Assembly (NCBI GenBank): GCA_020832665.1
Contig: JAFIEG010000002.1
Span: forward strand, 34,502-98,501
DNA from: Pararhodobacter sp.
GTDB lineage: Bacteria; Pseudomonadota; Alphaproteobacteria; Rhodobacterales; Rhodobacteraceae
Length of the DNA stretch: 64,000 nt
Direction of reading: 5' to 3'
The translations under genes and the position numbers were made by a program. The notes beneath the pieces are model-generated. The model did no database searches, was not told the origin of the DNA, and saw nothing but the letters and a program-made list of their open reading frames with translations. Positions 24,980-34,570 of the stretch are shown one piece after another. How positions within the stretch are numbered: position 1 is the first letter of the stretch; the number at the start of each line of letters is the position of its first letter.

Positions 24980-25975
24980 TTGGTCGCCTTATCGATACTT
25001 GAACTTGGGCGCGTTCGCGAGGGCGGCGGGCGACGGCAGTCGCTGGAAAATGCCCGCGTGCTGGCCCAGCACGCCGAGGCGCATGGCTATCACCGTATCT
25101 GGGTGGCCGAACATCACAACATGCCGACCGTCACCACCGCCGCTACGGCACTGGTGATCCAGCATCTTGCCGCTGCCACGCACACGATCCGGGTAGGTGC
25201 GGGCGGCATCATGCTGCCCAATCACGCACCCTATATCATCGCCGAGCAGTTCGGCACACTTGAGACGCTCTTTCCCGGCCGGATCGACCTGGGGCTGGGC
25301 CGCGCCCCGGGCACCGACCCGCTTACCCTGCGTGCCCTGCGCCGCAACCCGGCCAGCGCCGAGCGGTTCCCCCAGGATGTACTCGAACTGCAATCCTATC
25401 TCGGCCCCGTTCAGCCCGGGCAACGGATCGAGGCCGTGCCGGGCTCAGGCACGCAGGTGCCGCTTTGGATCCTCGGCTCCAGCCTGTTCGGGGCGCAACT
25501 GGCGGCGGAACTGGGACTGCCCTATGGCTTTGCGGCGCATTTCGCGCCGCAGATGCTGGAACCGGCCCTGCAGGTTTATCGAGATCGCTTCAAGCCGTCC
25601 CGGCAGTTGCAAACCCCCTATGCGCTGGTCGGTGTCAACATCGTTGCAGCGGCCACCGATGGAGAAGCCCGGTTTCTCGCGACATCGCAGCAGATGTCCT
25701 TCACCGACCTTGTCCGGGGAAACCGTGGCCCGATCAGGCCACCGATTGAGGACATCGAAAGCTACTGGTCGGGGCGCGAGAAGGCACAGGCCTCGCAGAT
25801 GCTCGCGGAAAGCATCATTGGCGGGCCAGAGACGATACGCGCGGGCATTGCCGAACTGCTGGAGCGGACGGGAGCCGACGAACTCATGGTCGTCTCCGAC
25901 CTCTTTGACTTCGAGAAACGCTGCCGTTCATTCGAGCTGATTTCCGACATTGCTGGCACGGCGGCGGTGCACTGA
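24980..25975 (+). CDS. LLM-class (luciferase-like) monooxygenase, MsnO8-type
   Basis: About 331 residues. A flavin-dependent luciferase-like TIM barrel with [50 protein letters not shown] and [11 protein letters not shown], the pattern of the MsnO8 subgroup. There is no good ATG; TTG at 24980 follows an agaagga site by 7 bases and places the family N-terminus correctly, whereas TTG at 24950 would add an unrelated leader. Substrate unknown. The gene stands alone between two long gaps. Confidence 0.88.
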   Translation: MVALSILELGRVREGGGRRQSLENARVLAQHAEAHGYHRIWVAEHHNMPTVTTAATALVIQHLAAATHTIRVGAGGIMLPNHAPYIIAEQFGTLETLFPGRIDLGLGRAPGTDPLTLRALRRNPASAERFPQDVLELQSYLGPVQPGQRIEAVPGSGTQVPLWILGSSLFGAQLAAELGLPYGFAAHFAPQMLEPALQVYRDRFKPSRQLQTPYALVGVNIVAAATDGEARFLATSQQMSFTDLVRGNRGPIRPPIEDIESYWSGREKAQASQMLAESIIGGPETIRAGIAELLERTGADELMVVSDLFDFEKRCRSFELISDIAGTAAVH

Positions 25976-26788
25976 TTATCCGGGAAATTCGGGTGTTTTT
26001 TCCCTGCCGGCTTCGACCCGAAGCATCGCTAGGGGTAAGCAGGATTTCGCGTGGAACCGGTATTCATTGTTGCCCCCTGATACCGCTCAGGCATTGTCAC
26101 GCGTGTTGATCCGTGCGGCTGGCGACCAACATGCTATCCGCGCGCAACCCACACCGCCGTCGCCGAAGGCCACGAGCCTGGCGGGTCGGCGAATTCAAGC
26201 CGCACGCGTTCGCCAAAGCGTCTGGTTGAAGTGCAAACGGCCTACTCGCACCGCCTGCGATTCAGCGGCATCCGCGCGGCGTTAACCTTCAAGCACTTTC
26301 CTGGGGCGAGAACCTTCCAGCCGACTGACTGTCCGAAGAGCGTGATCGCGTACTCATGGCAGTGATGAGTGCGCTGAGGGGGTGCGAGCGCGACACGCGT
26401 GACGACAAGGTCGCCCGGCAGTAGGCCAAGGCAGGAAAGTTCAACATGATCAAATATTTGCTACATGAAAGATTGACAAGTTGAAAGGCAGCCAGGCCTG
26501 GCCCGCCGGAGGTCGCGGACACGGGCCGGGCACACTCGATCACCACCCGTCAACGCTATGGGCTGGTCCGATTCTGCCGCCTTTTTGGGGGCACCCCGGG
26601 CGACGGTGTGCCGCCACCCCGATTAAGCCTTGCATAATCTTGAGCGAATAATTGATCGGTGCTACCGTCTGTGCTTGCAACTGCTGTCGGTCTGATCAAT
26701 CGGCTGGTTCTAGAGTGTCAGGGTTTCGTCGACAACCTGTCACTAGCACCACGCCGGCCTTTTGAAAAAGGGACAAGGGGTACCGCGT
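25976..26788. other. Long non-coding stretch upstream of the unknown 421-residue gene
   Basis: About 813 bases with no frame I can support as coding. It includes a more AT-rich patch around 26440-26490 with TTGACA at 26473-26478 but no matching -10 box. A TTCTAG hexamer lies at 26708-26713, 75 bases before the next ATG, shared with T6SS upstream regions. It could be decayed sequence; nothing identifiable remains. Confidence 0.45.
26708..26713 (+). promoter_or_regulatory. TTCTAG element upstream of unknown gene
   Basis: The hexamer TTCTAG lies 75 bases before the ATG at 26789. The same hexamer in the same gene-relative orientation precedes PAAR (75 bases), fha (77 bases) and hcp (about 204 bases). 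Shared control is a hypothesis. Confidence 0.25.
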
Positions 26789-28054
26789 ATGACCGTGAAG
26801 ATTTCGGATGGCGTCAGGATGTACCAGCAAGTCCTCGCCCAATTGCCTGTGGGGCAAACGCTTGTGGGCGGCGTTCCGACGAATCGCAATGAAGCGATCG
26901 GGTATCTCGATGCATTCTGGCGCGGAAAGCCGGATTCGGATCAGTACGATTTCGACGCCATGATGTGGTACGGAGCACTGACGAACCCGGGCAGCCCGGC
27001 GATCGGCACGTTCCTGAACAGGCTTTTCACGGTGCTCTATTTCGCCGGGATCCTCTACAACAAGTCGCGCGACAAGGGCTCTCATGACTGGCATCAGTTT
27101 GCCGGAAGCATTCCGATCGCATCGGCGTTGGGCCATGGCGGGCGGATCATCATCCAGCTTCCGGTGCGCACCGAGGCGCGCAATTCGGCCAGGGCCTTCT
27201 TCGACTGGCTTGTGGGCGACGTGCGCGCAAGCGGCGAACTCATCACCCGAACGGCTGCAACCCATGCGATGGCCCATCGAGAGAAATCCCTGCCGCTCTT
27301 TGGTCAGCGCCGGATGCGCGTGGCCGAAATGCGTGGCAAGAAGACCGGGCTACGCAGTGTATTCAAGGGCATATACGAGAAGAACCATTTCGGCGTGAAT
27401 GTCCCGCTGGGGGGCGCCGGAAACACCAATCCGGTCAGCGGCAACCGGATAGCCGCCGATGGCGGACATGGGCATGTCTATATCTACTACAATCCGAAAG
27501 AGCCGGGGCAGTGCGGCAGCATGATGATCGGTTGCGAGAATTCGGCGCCGGGGGCCACTTCGCAGACCTTCGTGAAGCATGACTTCCGCGCGATTTCCGA
27601 AGCTTATTCGCCTTGCGGTACCAGCAAGTGGCCGAACCTTGTTTCGGGGCCGAATGCCAAGGCCGAAGCGATGTTCATCGACCTGAGCGATGGCTGGAAC
27701 TGGCTGCAGGGCAAGGTCAACCAGTTCAACACGTCCTTCGTCGATTATGCCCCCGAACCGGTCGGCGCTGGCTTCAACCCGGCTAGCCAGGTCTGGGCAC
27801 TGATCTACGCGATTCAGGATGTTCTGGCCAATCCTGCCCATCGCAGACATCACAAGTTCTTCGAGAACACCCTCAAACGGGTGCTGAAAGACGATGTGGA
27901 CCAGGCGCTTCTGGATGAAATCACCCGGACCTGCGAGCAGTTGGTCCGAGGCGACACATTCGGTCGCACGGGCCCGCGCGGGCGGCGCGGCGCCATCTGC
28001 ATGCCGCCCGAGCTTGCAGGGCTGCAACGCTCCGCGCTCAACTTCGTTCCGTAA
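26789..28054 (+). CDS. Unrecognised 421-residue protein near the T6SS locus
   Basis: I do not recognise this protein. It starts at an ATG 8 bases after an aagggg ribosome site. It has no signal peptide or membrane segment. Visible features: Trp-rich N-terminal third (FDAMMWYGAL), SHDWHQFAGSIPIASALGHGG, a His/Tyr-rich core GGHGHVYIYYNPKEPG with nearby Cys residues (QCGSMMIGC), and a basic helical C-terminus with RRHHKFFENTLKRVL. It is convergent with the ligase gene at the edge of the T6SS locus and has no obvious partner. A secreted T6SS effector or a T6SS accessory role is possible but unsupported by any motif. Confidence 0.75.
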   Translation: MTVKISDGVRMYQQVLAQLPVGQTLVGGVPTNRNEAIGYLDAFWRGKPDSDQYDFDAMMWYGALTNPGSPAIGTFLNRLFTVLYFAGILYNKSRDKGSHDWHQFAGSIPIASALGHGGRIIIQLPVRTEARNSARAFFDWLVGDVRASGELITRTAATHAMAHREKSLPLFGQRRMRVAEMRGKKTGLRSVFKGIYEKNHFGVNVPLGGAGNTNPVSGNRIAADGGHGHVYIYYNPKEPGQCGSMMIGCENSAPGATSQTFVKHDFRAISEAYSPCGTSKWPNLVSGPNAKAEAMFIDLSDGWNWLQGKVNQFNTSFVDYAPEPVGAGFNPASQVWALIYAIQDVLANPAHRRHHKFFENTLKRVLKDDVDQALLDEITRTCEQLVRGDTFGRTGPRGRRGAICMPPELAGLQRSALNFVP

Positions 28055-28136
28055 GCCCCGCCTTTCCTGGCGTGACCGTGTCGTGGGGCGCGGTGCACGT
28101 TGTTCTTACAGCCGAATGCCCACGCGTTTCTCACGC

Positions 28137-29669
28137 CTAATCGTCGCCGCTTGGCGGCAGCAGCACCGCACGGGCGCGCGCCAACCTTTCAAGCCCGTTC
28201 ACCCCGTGCCCGTAAGACCGAAGCCCGGCGCGGTGGTCAAGGGTGCGCTGCGCGCCGGTCAGGCCGGTATCCAGCACCCATTCGGCATAGGCCAGATGCC
28301 GGCGATCGGTTTCGGGCAAATGGCTGCGCGCAAGTTCAAGCACCTCGGCACAGAAATCGCGCAGTTCCGAATCATTGCCCGACAGCGCATCGCGCATGGC
28401 GCGTTTGCGCAACGATGTCACCCTCTCCACCGGCCAGCGATGACAGAACCCGGCGCCATGCGCCCGCGCCGCAACCACCAGCCCCACCTGGATCGCGCTG
28501 GGCGCGATCATGCAACTGGCCTGCGCCGGCTCCGGCGCGCGTTCGGCCAGATCGGCATCTGCAAAGGTTGCGCCGGCGCAGCGGTTCTCCAGATACAGAT
28601 TGACCGCGTGATTGCGAAACAGTCGCTCAAACAGCGCCGGGTCGGCGAAGGCGGCGGCTAGCTCCCCCTGCGAGGGGCCGGGCTGGCCCAATCCGAACCT
28701 GATGCGAAAATCCAGGAAATTCGACCATTGCAGGAACTCGAAATGCGCCGCCCCAGGGACAATCTGCTGCGATTCGCCGCTCTGCACATCACGCCCCGGC
28801 ACCGGCCCGCCGCGAAAGAAATCGCCAGCGTTCAGTCGCCCGTCGCCGGCGACGAACAGCGAGGTGCGACCCTTGTAGCTGCCACTGGCGGCGGGAATCG
28901 CCTGCATCACCGTACCCGGAGCAAAGGTCCAGTCGAAATAGTCGCCCAGCGAATCGAACCATCGCGGCGGCAGGCCCACCCGCTCGCGGTCAGCGGGAAA
29001 GCGGCTGCTTCCAACCACTCGCGGCCAGAGGGTCATGCGGGTTTCCATCAGCCCGCTGCGGCGCCCGGCCTCGAACGGGCTGTTGGCAAAGAGCGCGATG
29101 AAGGCGGGGCTGGCCGCCAGCAACAGGTTGAGCGCTGGAATGCAGTTGTCGAGTTCCACACCCGTTGTCGGGCCGTTCTGCGACTTGGCGTCGATGCCAG
29201 CGGAATGCGTCCAGCCACGGATGCGGTTGAGATAGTCATAGACCGATTTGGGCGCCACGGCGCGGGCGTATTGGTCGGGTCCGGTCCCGGCAGTCGGGTG
29301 CTGCGCGAGCGAGGTAAGGTGCAGACCCTGCGCGCCGAGCGCCTCCAGCACCTGTTGAAGGTCGGCGCGCATACACGCGCCCAGCCGGTCAAGCCCGCCT
29401 GCCCCAGCCGGTATCGCCGCATGGGCCGTTTCCAACAAGTTGAAGCCGTTGTCGATCCCGTTGACGCCGATGGCCGATAGCAGAGCAACGATGCGGCCGT
29501 CCATCGTTTCGGCGCGCGTGTGTGCAGAGCCGCCGCGCAGTTGCTGAAGGGCAAGGAAATAACGATCATCGATCAACCCGGACGCGCCTGCGCCGTCGAT
29601 CACCACCATTTCCAGCTCGGCGCCCAGTGATGGAAGTGCGCCCCCACCCCTGGCCACACCCTCATTCAT
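28137..29669 (-). CDS. Glutamate-cysteine ligase (GCS2)-like carboxylate-amine ligase
   Basis: A 510-residue protein resembling the GCS2/carboxylate-amine ligase family. It opens with LGAELEMVVID, comparable to the GxExE nucleotide-binding start of these enzymes, and has the typical FANSPFEAGRRSGLMETRM stretch. The family joins an amino acid to a carboxylate with ATP. The ATG at 29669 lies inside the end of the MFS gene (ATGAATGA overlap), so the two are co-translated. Placement beside a transporter and the T6SS is unusual for a glutathione enzyme; it may make a peptide-like small molecule instead. Confidence 0.75.
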   Translation of the reverse strand: MNEGVARGGGALPSLGAELEMVVIDGAGASGLIDDRYFLALQQLRGGSAHTRAETMDGRIVALLSAIGVNGIDNGFNLLETAHAAIPAGAGGLDRLGACMRADLQQVLEALGAQGLHLTSLAQHPTAGTGPDQYARAVAPKSVYDYLNRIRGWTHSAGIDAKSQNGPTTGVELDNCIPALNLLLAASPAFIALFANSPFEAGRRSGLMETRMTLWPRVVGSSRFPADRERVGLPPRWFDSLGDYFDWTFAPGTVMQAIPAASGSYKGRTSLFVAGDGRLNAGDFFRGGPVPGRDVQSGESQQIVPGAAHFEFLQWSNFLDFRIRFGLGQPGPSQGELAAAFADPALFERLFRNHAVNLYLENRCAGATFADADLAERAPEPAQASCMIAPSAIQVGLVVAARAHGAGFCHRWPVERVTSLRKRAMRDALSGNDSELRDFCAEVLELARSHLPETDRRHLAYAEWVLDTGLTGAQRTLDHRAGLRSYGHGVNGLERLARARAVLLPPSGDD

Positions 29670-32211
29670 ACGGGTCGGCCCCCTGCTCGCGCATGGCGGG
29701 GCGATCGGCCTGGGCACCATGACCGCGCAAAATCACCAGCGCGGCCAGAAACAGGCTGGCCACCACGAAGCCGATGCCGAGAAAGGCGACCCGCTGGACC
29801 ACCTCGGAGGCGCTGAAGGTCACGGCAATCAGCAGCGGGCCGACCATCTGGCCAAGCTTGTCGGCCGCCCGCTGCAGGCCCAGCGCCGAAGCCAATCCGA
29901 CATCGCGCACTACCTTCAGCTGCAGGATAAAGGCCGCGCGCGCCGGTTCGATCAGCGCGCTGGACAGGCTCAGCAGCGCCGCGGCTAGGAATATCCCGGC
30001 CAGGCCCAGATCGGTGTAAAGGATCGCCAGGCCGCATCCGCCGACCAGCCCGCCGCCCACCACGATCTGCGCCTTCATGCGGCTGCGGTCGATCAGGCGG
30101 CTGAGCATTGGACCCAGAAGGATGACGATAACGCCGTAAACCATGAGGATACGCCCGGTATCCGAAGGCGACGCGCCGATGCGGTCCAGATGCAGGGGAA
30201 CCGCAAAATACAACAGCCCCACCTGCGCGATCGAGAACGGAACCACCGACAGCAGCAGGACACCGGCATATTCCGGGCTTCGCAGCAAGCCCAGCCAGCG
30301 GGCGAAATCGTTGCCGCGCCCGGCCCGGGCGTGACCCGGCACTTCCGCCGACATGAACCCCCGCAGTGTAACAAGCGCGATCAGGAAGGGCGCGAACACC
30401 AGCAACCCGGTGGCCATCAGCACCAGGTCATGCCCGAACTGCTCGGCCATGATGCCGCCTATCGCTGTGCCGGCGATGAAGCCGGCAAGAATGCCGGCCA
30501 TCAGGTTGGCCAGAGCCTGTCCCCGCCGCTCTTCGGGGCAGTACTGGATGACAAGAGCCTGCAGCCCCATCCACGCCAAGCCATAACCCAGCCCGGTCAC
30601 CCCCCGCGCCAGAACGAAGCTGGCGCCATCGGGCGCAAACGCCGCCCCTACCCCACCGGCTGCCGAGAGGAGCAACCCGCCCAGGAAGGGCTTGTACCAG
30701 CCGAAACGATCGGCAAGCTGCCCGGCGACAATTGCCATCAGCAGCGCGCAGCCCATCTCGGCCGATATGGGCAGGGCCAGTACCACATCGGCGGGCAGGC
30801 CCAGAAGTTCATCACCCAGGCTGCGCATCTTCAGCGGCAGGAACGACAGCGGCAGCGCCCAGGAAAAGACAAAGGCGAACATGGCCGGGCGCGCAATCAG
30901 ATGAACCGGCTCACTCGCCACGGCATCGGCGGCATCATCGGCGGGGCCGTCGCGCGCGCGTTGCGGCGCGGTTCCCGCGGCCCCAGCGACCGACCTGCGC
31001 AGGACGATCTGCATCAGGATGAACAGCTCGATCATGAAAAAGGCAGAGGTCACTGCGACGGTCAGGATTGTGATGCTTTGGTCCAGCAGCCCTTCGGCAA
31101 TGGTTGACCGGTTGACATGGGCAAGGATACTGCCCGCGGCGCTGCCATCGGGGCGGGTCAGTTCCAGCCGCGCCGGTTCGATCGGCGGTACCGGCATGAA
31201 GCGGGCAAGCCGCGAGGCAGCCTCATCTTCGCGCGCGACCTCCTGAAGCGTGGCTCCGGTTTGGTCCTCAATGGCAATTCGGCCGACCGCACCGCTGAGA
31301 TCGAGCAACGACTCAAGCTGGGTATCGAGGCCGGGCATTCGCTCGAAGGTCAGCCCGAGTGCAAGCAGCCGCCCGATATCCGCCCCGGCCCGGTCCAGGA
31401 CGCTCTCGGCGGCGGCAACGGTTGCAGTAGCCAGATTGGTGCGGAATATCTGAAGTACAAAGGCCGAATAGGCAATCTGTGCCGAAAGCAGAACCACCAG
31501 CGGCACCAGCATCCAGCGCCAGCGTGAACCGCGCCGGCGCGCCATTGCACCACGCAATTGCCCGGCCGCGACCGCCAGCAGCACTGCGGCCACCGCACTG
31601 ATCGCCATCATGGCGGCAAACGCCCCGGTAACCGACTGACCCAGCCTCTCGGCCAGCTCGTCAAGCCGCACGCTGATTATCAGATACCCGGCCACCGCGC
31701 CCTCGCGGTCGCGCAGCGCAGTAATGAAATGGCGTTGCCCGCCCGCGTCGAACGAATCCGGCCGCCGTGTACCGGGTTCGCTTTCCGCGGTGGCGCCCGC
31801 GATTGCGGCCAGCCCCTCCATGAACGCGGCATCCGGGGCGTCGATCCCGTCACTGATCACGCTGCCGGCAGCGTCGCTCACGCGGACCGCGGCAACAGCG
31901 GGGTAATCACGCACCCCGTCCAGTATTTCCTCCAGCCCCAGAAACCTTTCCAGCGGACGCCCGAAACGCAGCCCGGCGTCGATCTGTGCCGCGGCTTCGC
32001 GCCCGGCAAGCTCGTACTGCTCGGACAGGATATCCATCTGCGCGCGCTCGAGCGCGGAAAATGTCAGATATGCGCTGGTGCCAAGCGACAGAAGCAGCAG
32101 GAACAAGCTGCCCAGCACGATCCCGGCCGAAGTCAGCAACCTCCGCATGGGCGAGACAGATACGAGCGCGGTGTCTGCAGTTTGCGGGGGGTCCCGGTCG
32201 TCGCCCGCCAT
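29662..32211 (-). CDS. MFS transporter fused to two N-terminal extracytoplasmic sensor-like domains
   Basis: About 849 residues from the ATG at 32211 (gggg site upstream; a GTG at 32259 is possible). Order: membrane segment at about 25-50, a periplasmic domain of about 140 residues of the single-cache/CHASE sort (LEEILDGVRDYPAVAAVRVSDAAG), a second membrane segment, a short Arg-rich loop, a third segment, a second periplasmic domain (GAVGRIAIEDQTGATLQ), a fourth segment, then a 12-segment major facilitator domain with RGVTGLGYGLAWMG and ADRFGWYKP. Such tandem sensor modules normally sit on kinases or methyl-accepting proteins. Its gene overlaps the ligase gene and is divergent from tssJ. Confidence 0.85.
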   Translation of the reverse strand: MAGDDRDPPQTADTALVSVSPMRRLLTSAGIVLGSLFLLLLSLGTSAYLTFSALERAQMDILSEQYELAGREAAAQIDAGLRFGRPLERFLGLEEILDGVRDYPAVAAVRVSDAAGSVISDGIDAPDAAFMEGLAAIAGATAESEPGTRRPDSFDAGGQRHFITALRDREGAVAGYLIISVRLDELAERLGQSVTGAFAAMMAISAVAAVLLAVAAGQLRGAMARRRGSRWRWMLVPLVVLLSAQIAYSAFVLQIFRTNLATATVAAAESVLDRAGADIGRLLALGLTFERMPGLDTQLESLLDLSGAVGRIAIEDQTGATLQEVAREDEAASRLARFMPVPPIEPARLELTRPDGSAAGSILAHVNRSTIAEGLLDQSITILTVAVTSAFFMIELFILMQIVLRRSVAGAAGTAPQRARDGPADDAADAVASEPVHLIARPAMFAFVFSWALPLSFLPLKMRSLGDELLGLPADVVLALPISAEMGCALLMAIVAGQLADRFGWYKPFLGGLLLSAAGGVGAAFAPDGASFVLARGVTGLGYGLAWMGLQALVIQYCPEERRGQALANLMAGILAGFIAGTAIGGIMAEQFGHDLVLMATGLLVFAPFLIALVTLRGFMSAEVPGHARAGRGNDFARWLGLLRSPEYAGVLLLSVVPFSIAQVGLLYFAVPLHLDRIGASPSDTGRILMVYGVIVILLGPMLSRLIDRSRMKAQIVVGGGLVGGCGLAILYTDLGLAGIFLAAALLSLSSALIEPARAAFILQLKVVRDVGLASALGLQRAADKLGQMVGPLLIAVTFSASEVVQRVAFLGIGFVVASLFLAALVILRGHGAQADRPAMREQGADPYE

Positions 32212-32585
32212 CACCACCCCGCCCGCTCTGGCCGACGGCTGGCCGGGTCGGTTACGCACGAAACGGCAGAGGAACGGCGATTCGCTTCTGTCGCTGTCAT
32301 GGTCACCTGCCGGGTCGGAAACGGGCCGTTTGCGAACCGTTTTCTGGCCGAACGATACCGATGCGGCAAGGGCAATTCAAGAAGCGCCGTTCCGCCCCGC
32401 GACCGCCTGTTCCGGCGGTTACTGCCCGGCGGCGTGGCAAAGACCTTCAGGAAAACGACTGACCCGCGACCTGCCGGGACAGCTTCGCTTTCATCGCCGG
32501 TTGAAAAATTGTAACTTTCTTCTTCGACTCATTGGCGATTTACCTGCAATGCGACTTGCAATGTGGCTTGGCGAGAAAGTAGAAA
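32212..32585. promoter_or_regulatory. Divergent spacer between MFS/ligase genes and tssJ
   Basis: A 374-base spacer with no supported gene. It should contain promoters for both directions. The last 90 bases before tssJ are AT-richer (TTGAAAAATTGTAACTTTC around 32501) and have a TGCAATG direct repeat. A 6-bp inverted repeat, ACCGCC/GGCGGT, lies at 32402-32419. No clear -10/-35 pair. Confidence 0.4.
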
Positions 32586-33125
32586 ATGCTGATGAACTGG
32601 CAGTTTGCAAAGTTGGCGGGTCCGCGATCGGAGTTCGCTGCTGTCTTGTGTCGCCTTCGGCTCGCGGCGTTGGCGCTGTTTGCCATTGCCGTGCTGGCGG
32701 CCTGCGGCGCTCCGGAAGAACCGGAAGAACCGGAGACGGTGGTCAACCTGCGCGTCACTGCCGGGACCAACATTAATCCGGATGTCGATGGCCGCCCGTC
32801 GCCGGCGGTGATGCGGATCTTCGTGCTGACTACCGAGGATGCCTTCCGCACGGCCACCTATTTCGAGCTGCGCGACGAGGCCGAGGAAACCCTGGGCGAT
32901 ACACTTCTGGCCGAGGCCGACATGCTGCTGAACCCCGGCTCATCGCGCGAGCAGCGTATCATTGTTCCCAATGACGCCCGCACCATGGCGGTTGTCGTGG
33001 ATTATCAGGATATCGAGAACGCGGTCTGGCGGGGGCATATTTCCATCCGGACCGGAGAGGAGAATAATCTGCGCGCCACATTGCGTGGAACGGAAGTTGT
33101 GCTGGGGCTGTCCCCCGTTGAATAG
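32586..33125 (+). CDS. tssJ: T6SS outer-membrane lipoprotein TssJ
   Basis: A 179-residue lipoprotein: signal peptide with a lipobox LAAC, lipidated Cys40, then a beta-sandwich domain with the TssJ patterns VNLRVTAGTNINPDVDGRPSP and RIFVLTTEDAF. It anchors the TssM periplasmic domain to the outer membrane as part of the TssJLM complex. First gene of the tssJ-K-L-M-ppkA cluster; an alternative ATG two codons in is possible. tssK follows after 104 bases. Confidence 0.92.
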   Translation: MLMNWQFAKLAGPRSEFAAVLCRLRLAALALFAIAVLAACGAPEEPEEPETVVNLRVTAGTNINPDVDGRPSPAVMRIFVLTTEDAFRTATYFELRDEAEETLGDTLLAEADMLLNPGSSREQRIIVPNDARTMAVVVDYQDIENAVWRGHISIRTGEENNLRATLRGTEVVLGLSPVE

Positions 33126-33229
33126 GCGTTTCGGGCCGGAGCAGGTCAACCCTGCCCGGGCGACGGACGCGGTGGCCAATGGGGGGAACCGCCGCACAGA
33201 ATGAACCCTGAAACAGAACGGCAGCTGCC

Positions 33230-34564
33230 ATGACGCATGAAGACAAGGTCGTTTGGTATGAGGGCATGTTCCTGCGCTCTCAGCATTTCCAACAGCAGGA
33301 TCGCTATGTCGAACGGCTGGTGCGCGAGCGCGTGGCGGGGCTGGTGCCTTATGGCTGGGGCCTGCGCGAGTTCAAGCTTGACCGCGCATCGCTGGAGAAC
33401 GGAAAATTCGCGCTGACCGAGGCCAGCGGCGTATTTCCTGACGGCACGCCGTTTTCCATGCCGCAGCTCGACATGCTGCCCCCGGCGCTTGAACTGCCCG
33501 AAGGCACCAGCGGCAAGCGCGTCTTCCTGGCCATCCCCGAGCGGCGTTCCACCGCATCCGATTTCGGCGGCGGCGACGAGGCCGAAGCCGTCGCGCGCTA
33601 CGATATGGCCGAGACCGAGGTGTTCGACGCAATCGAGGGCAGTTCGCAGGCCGCCCCGGTCACCGTCGGGCGGTTGCGCATGTCTTACCTGCTGGAAGGC
33701 GGCAGCACCACTGGCTACACGCTGCTGGGGGCGGCACGGGTGCAGGAGGTTCGATCAGACCGCAAGACCGTGCTGGATGAGGGCTATATTCCGCCGCTGC
33801 TCAACGCCGCCACCGCACCACCGCTGGCCGCGGTGATGACGGAGCTTGTCGGACTGCTACGCCATCGCGGCGAGGCCATCGCCGGGCGGATCGGTGGTGG
33901 TGGCGCGCGGGGTGTATCGGATGTTTCCGATTTCATGATGCTTCAGGCGATCAACCGCTATGAACCGGTGCTGATGCATTTGTCGCGCATTTCCACCGTG
34001 CATCCGGAACGCCTGTTCTGCCTGCTGGCCGGGATGGCTGGCGAACTGGCAAGCTTTACCGCGCGCGGACGCCGCGCGCCTGAGTTTCCCGAATACCGCC
34101 ATGACGATCTTCAGGCCAGCTTTCGCCCGGTCATTGCGGCCATCCGTCAGAGCCTCAGCGCGGTGCTGGAAACCCCCGCCGTGCAGATCCCCCTTCAGGA
34201 TCGCGGGCACGGCGTGCGCGTCGGCGTGATACCCGACAAGAGCCTGCTGACCAATGCCGGCTTCGTGCTGGCGGTGCGCGCCGACACGCCTCAGGAGGAG
34301 ATCCGCACTTCCTTTCCAAAGCTGGTCAAGATCGGCCCGGTCGAGCAGATACGCGAACTGGTGAACGTGGCGCTTCCCGGCATCCGCATCAGGCCGCTAC
34401 CTGTTGCCCCGCGTCAGATTCCGTTTCACAGCACCGCGGTCTATTTCGAGCTGGAACGTGGCACGCAGATATGGAAGCAGCTTGCCGGCTCGGGCGGGAT
34501 CGCCATTCATGTTGCCGGGGATTTCCGTGACCTGTCGGTGGAACTGTGGGCAATCAGGGGTTGA
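33230..34564 (+). CDS. tssK: T6SS baseplate subunit TssK
   Basis: A 444-residue TssK of normal length. The diagnostic start VVWYEGMFLRSQHFQQQDRY and the later LSRISTVHPERLF and LAGMAGELASF stretches are present. TssK trimers link the baseplate (TssEFG-VgrG) to the TssL/TssM membrane complex in the cytoplasm. It is separated from tssL by 6 bases. Confidence 0.97.
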   Translation: MTHEDKVVWYEGMFLRSQHFQQQDRYVERLVRERVAGLVPYGWGLREFKLDRASLENGKFALTEASGVFPDGTPFSMPQLDMLPPALELPEGTSGKRVFLAIPERRSTASDFGGGDEAEAVARYDMAETEVFDAIEGSSQAAPVTVGRLRMSYLLEGGSTTGYTLLGAARVQEVRSDRKTVLDEGYIPPLLNAATAPPLAAVMTELVGLLRHRGEAIAGRIGGGGARGVSDVSDFMMLQAINRYEPVLMHLSRISTVHPERLFCLLAGMAGELASFTARGRRAPEFPEYRHDDLQASFRPVIAAIRQSLSAVLETPAVQIPLQDRGHGVRVGVIPDKSLLTNAGFVLAVRADTPQEEIRTSFPKLVKIGPVEQIRELVNVALPGIRIRPLPVAPRQIPFHSTAVYFELERGTQIWKQLAGSGGIAIHVAGDFRDLSVELWAIRG

Positions 34565-34570
34565 GGCGCG

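Noticed and set aside
24408..25157. A 249-codon plus-strand frame in the gap after gntR that runs into the luciferase-like gene.
   Set aside because: No family features, overlaps a well-supported gene in another frame, and has no ribosome site.
26584..26600. GGGG-gca-CCCC hairpin next to a T-run.
   Set aside because: The T-run precedes the stem on the plus strand and becomes A on the minus strand, so it is not a terminator for either direction; the stem is only 4 bp.
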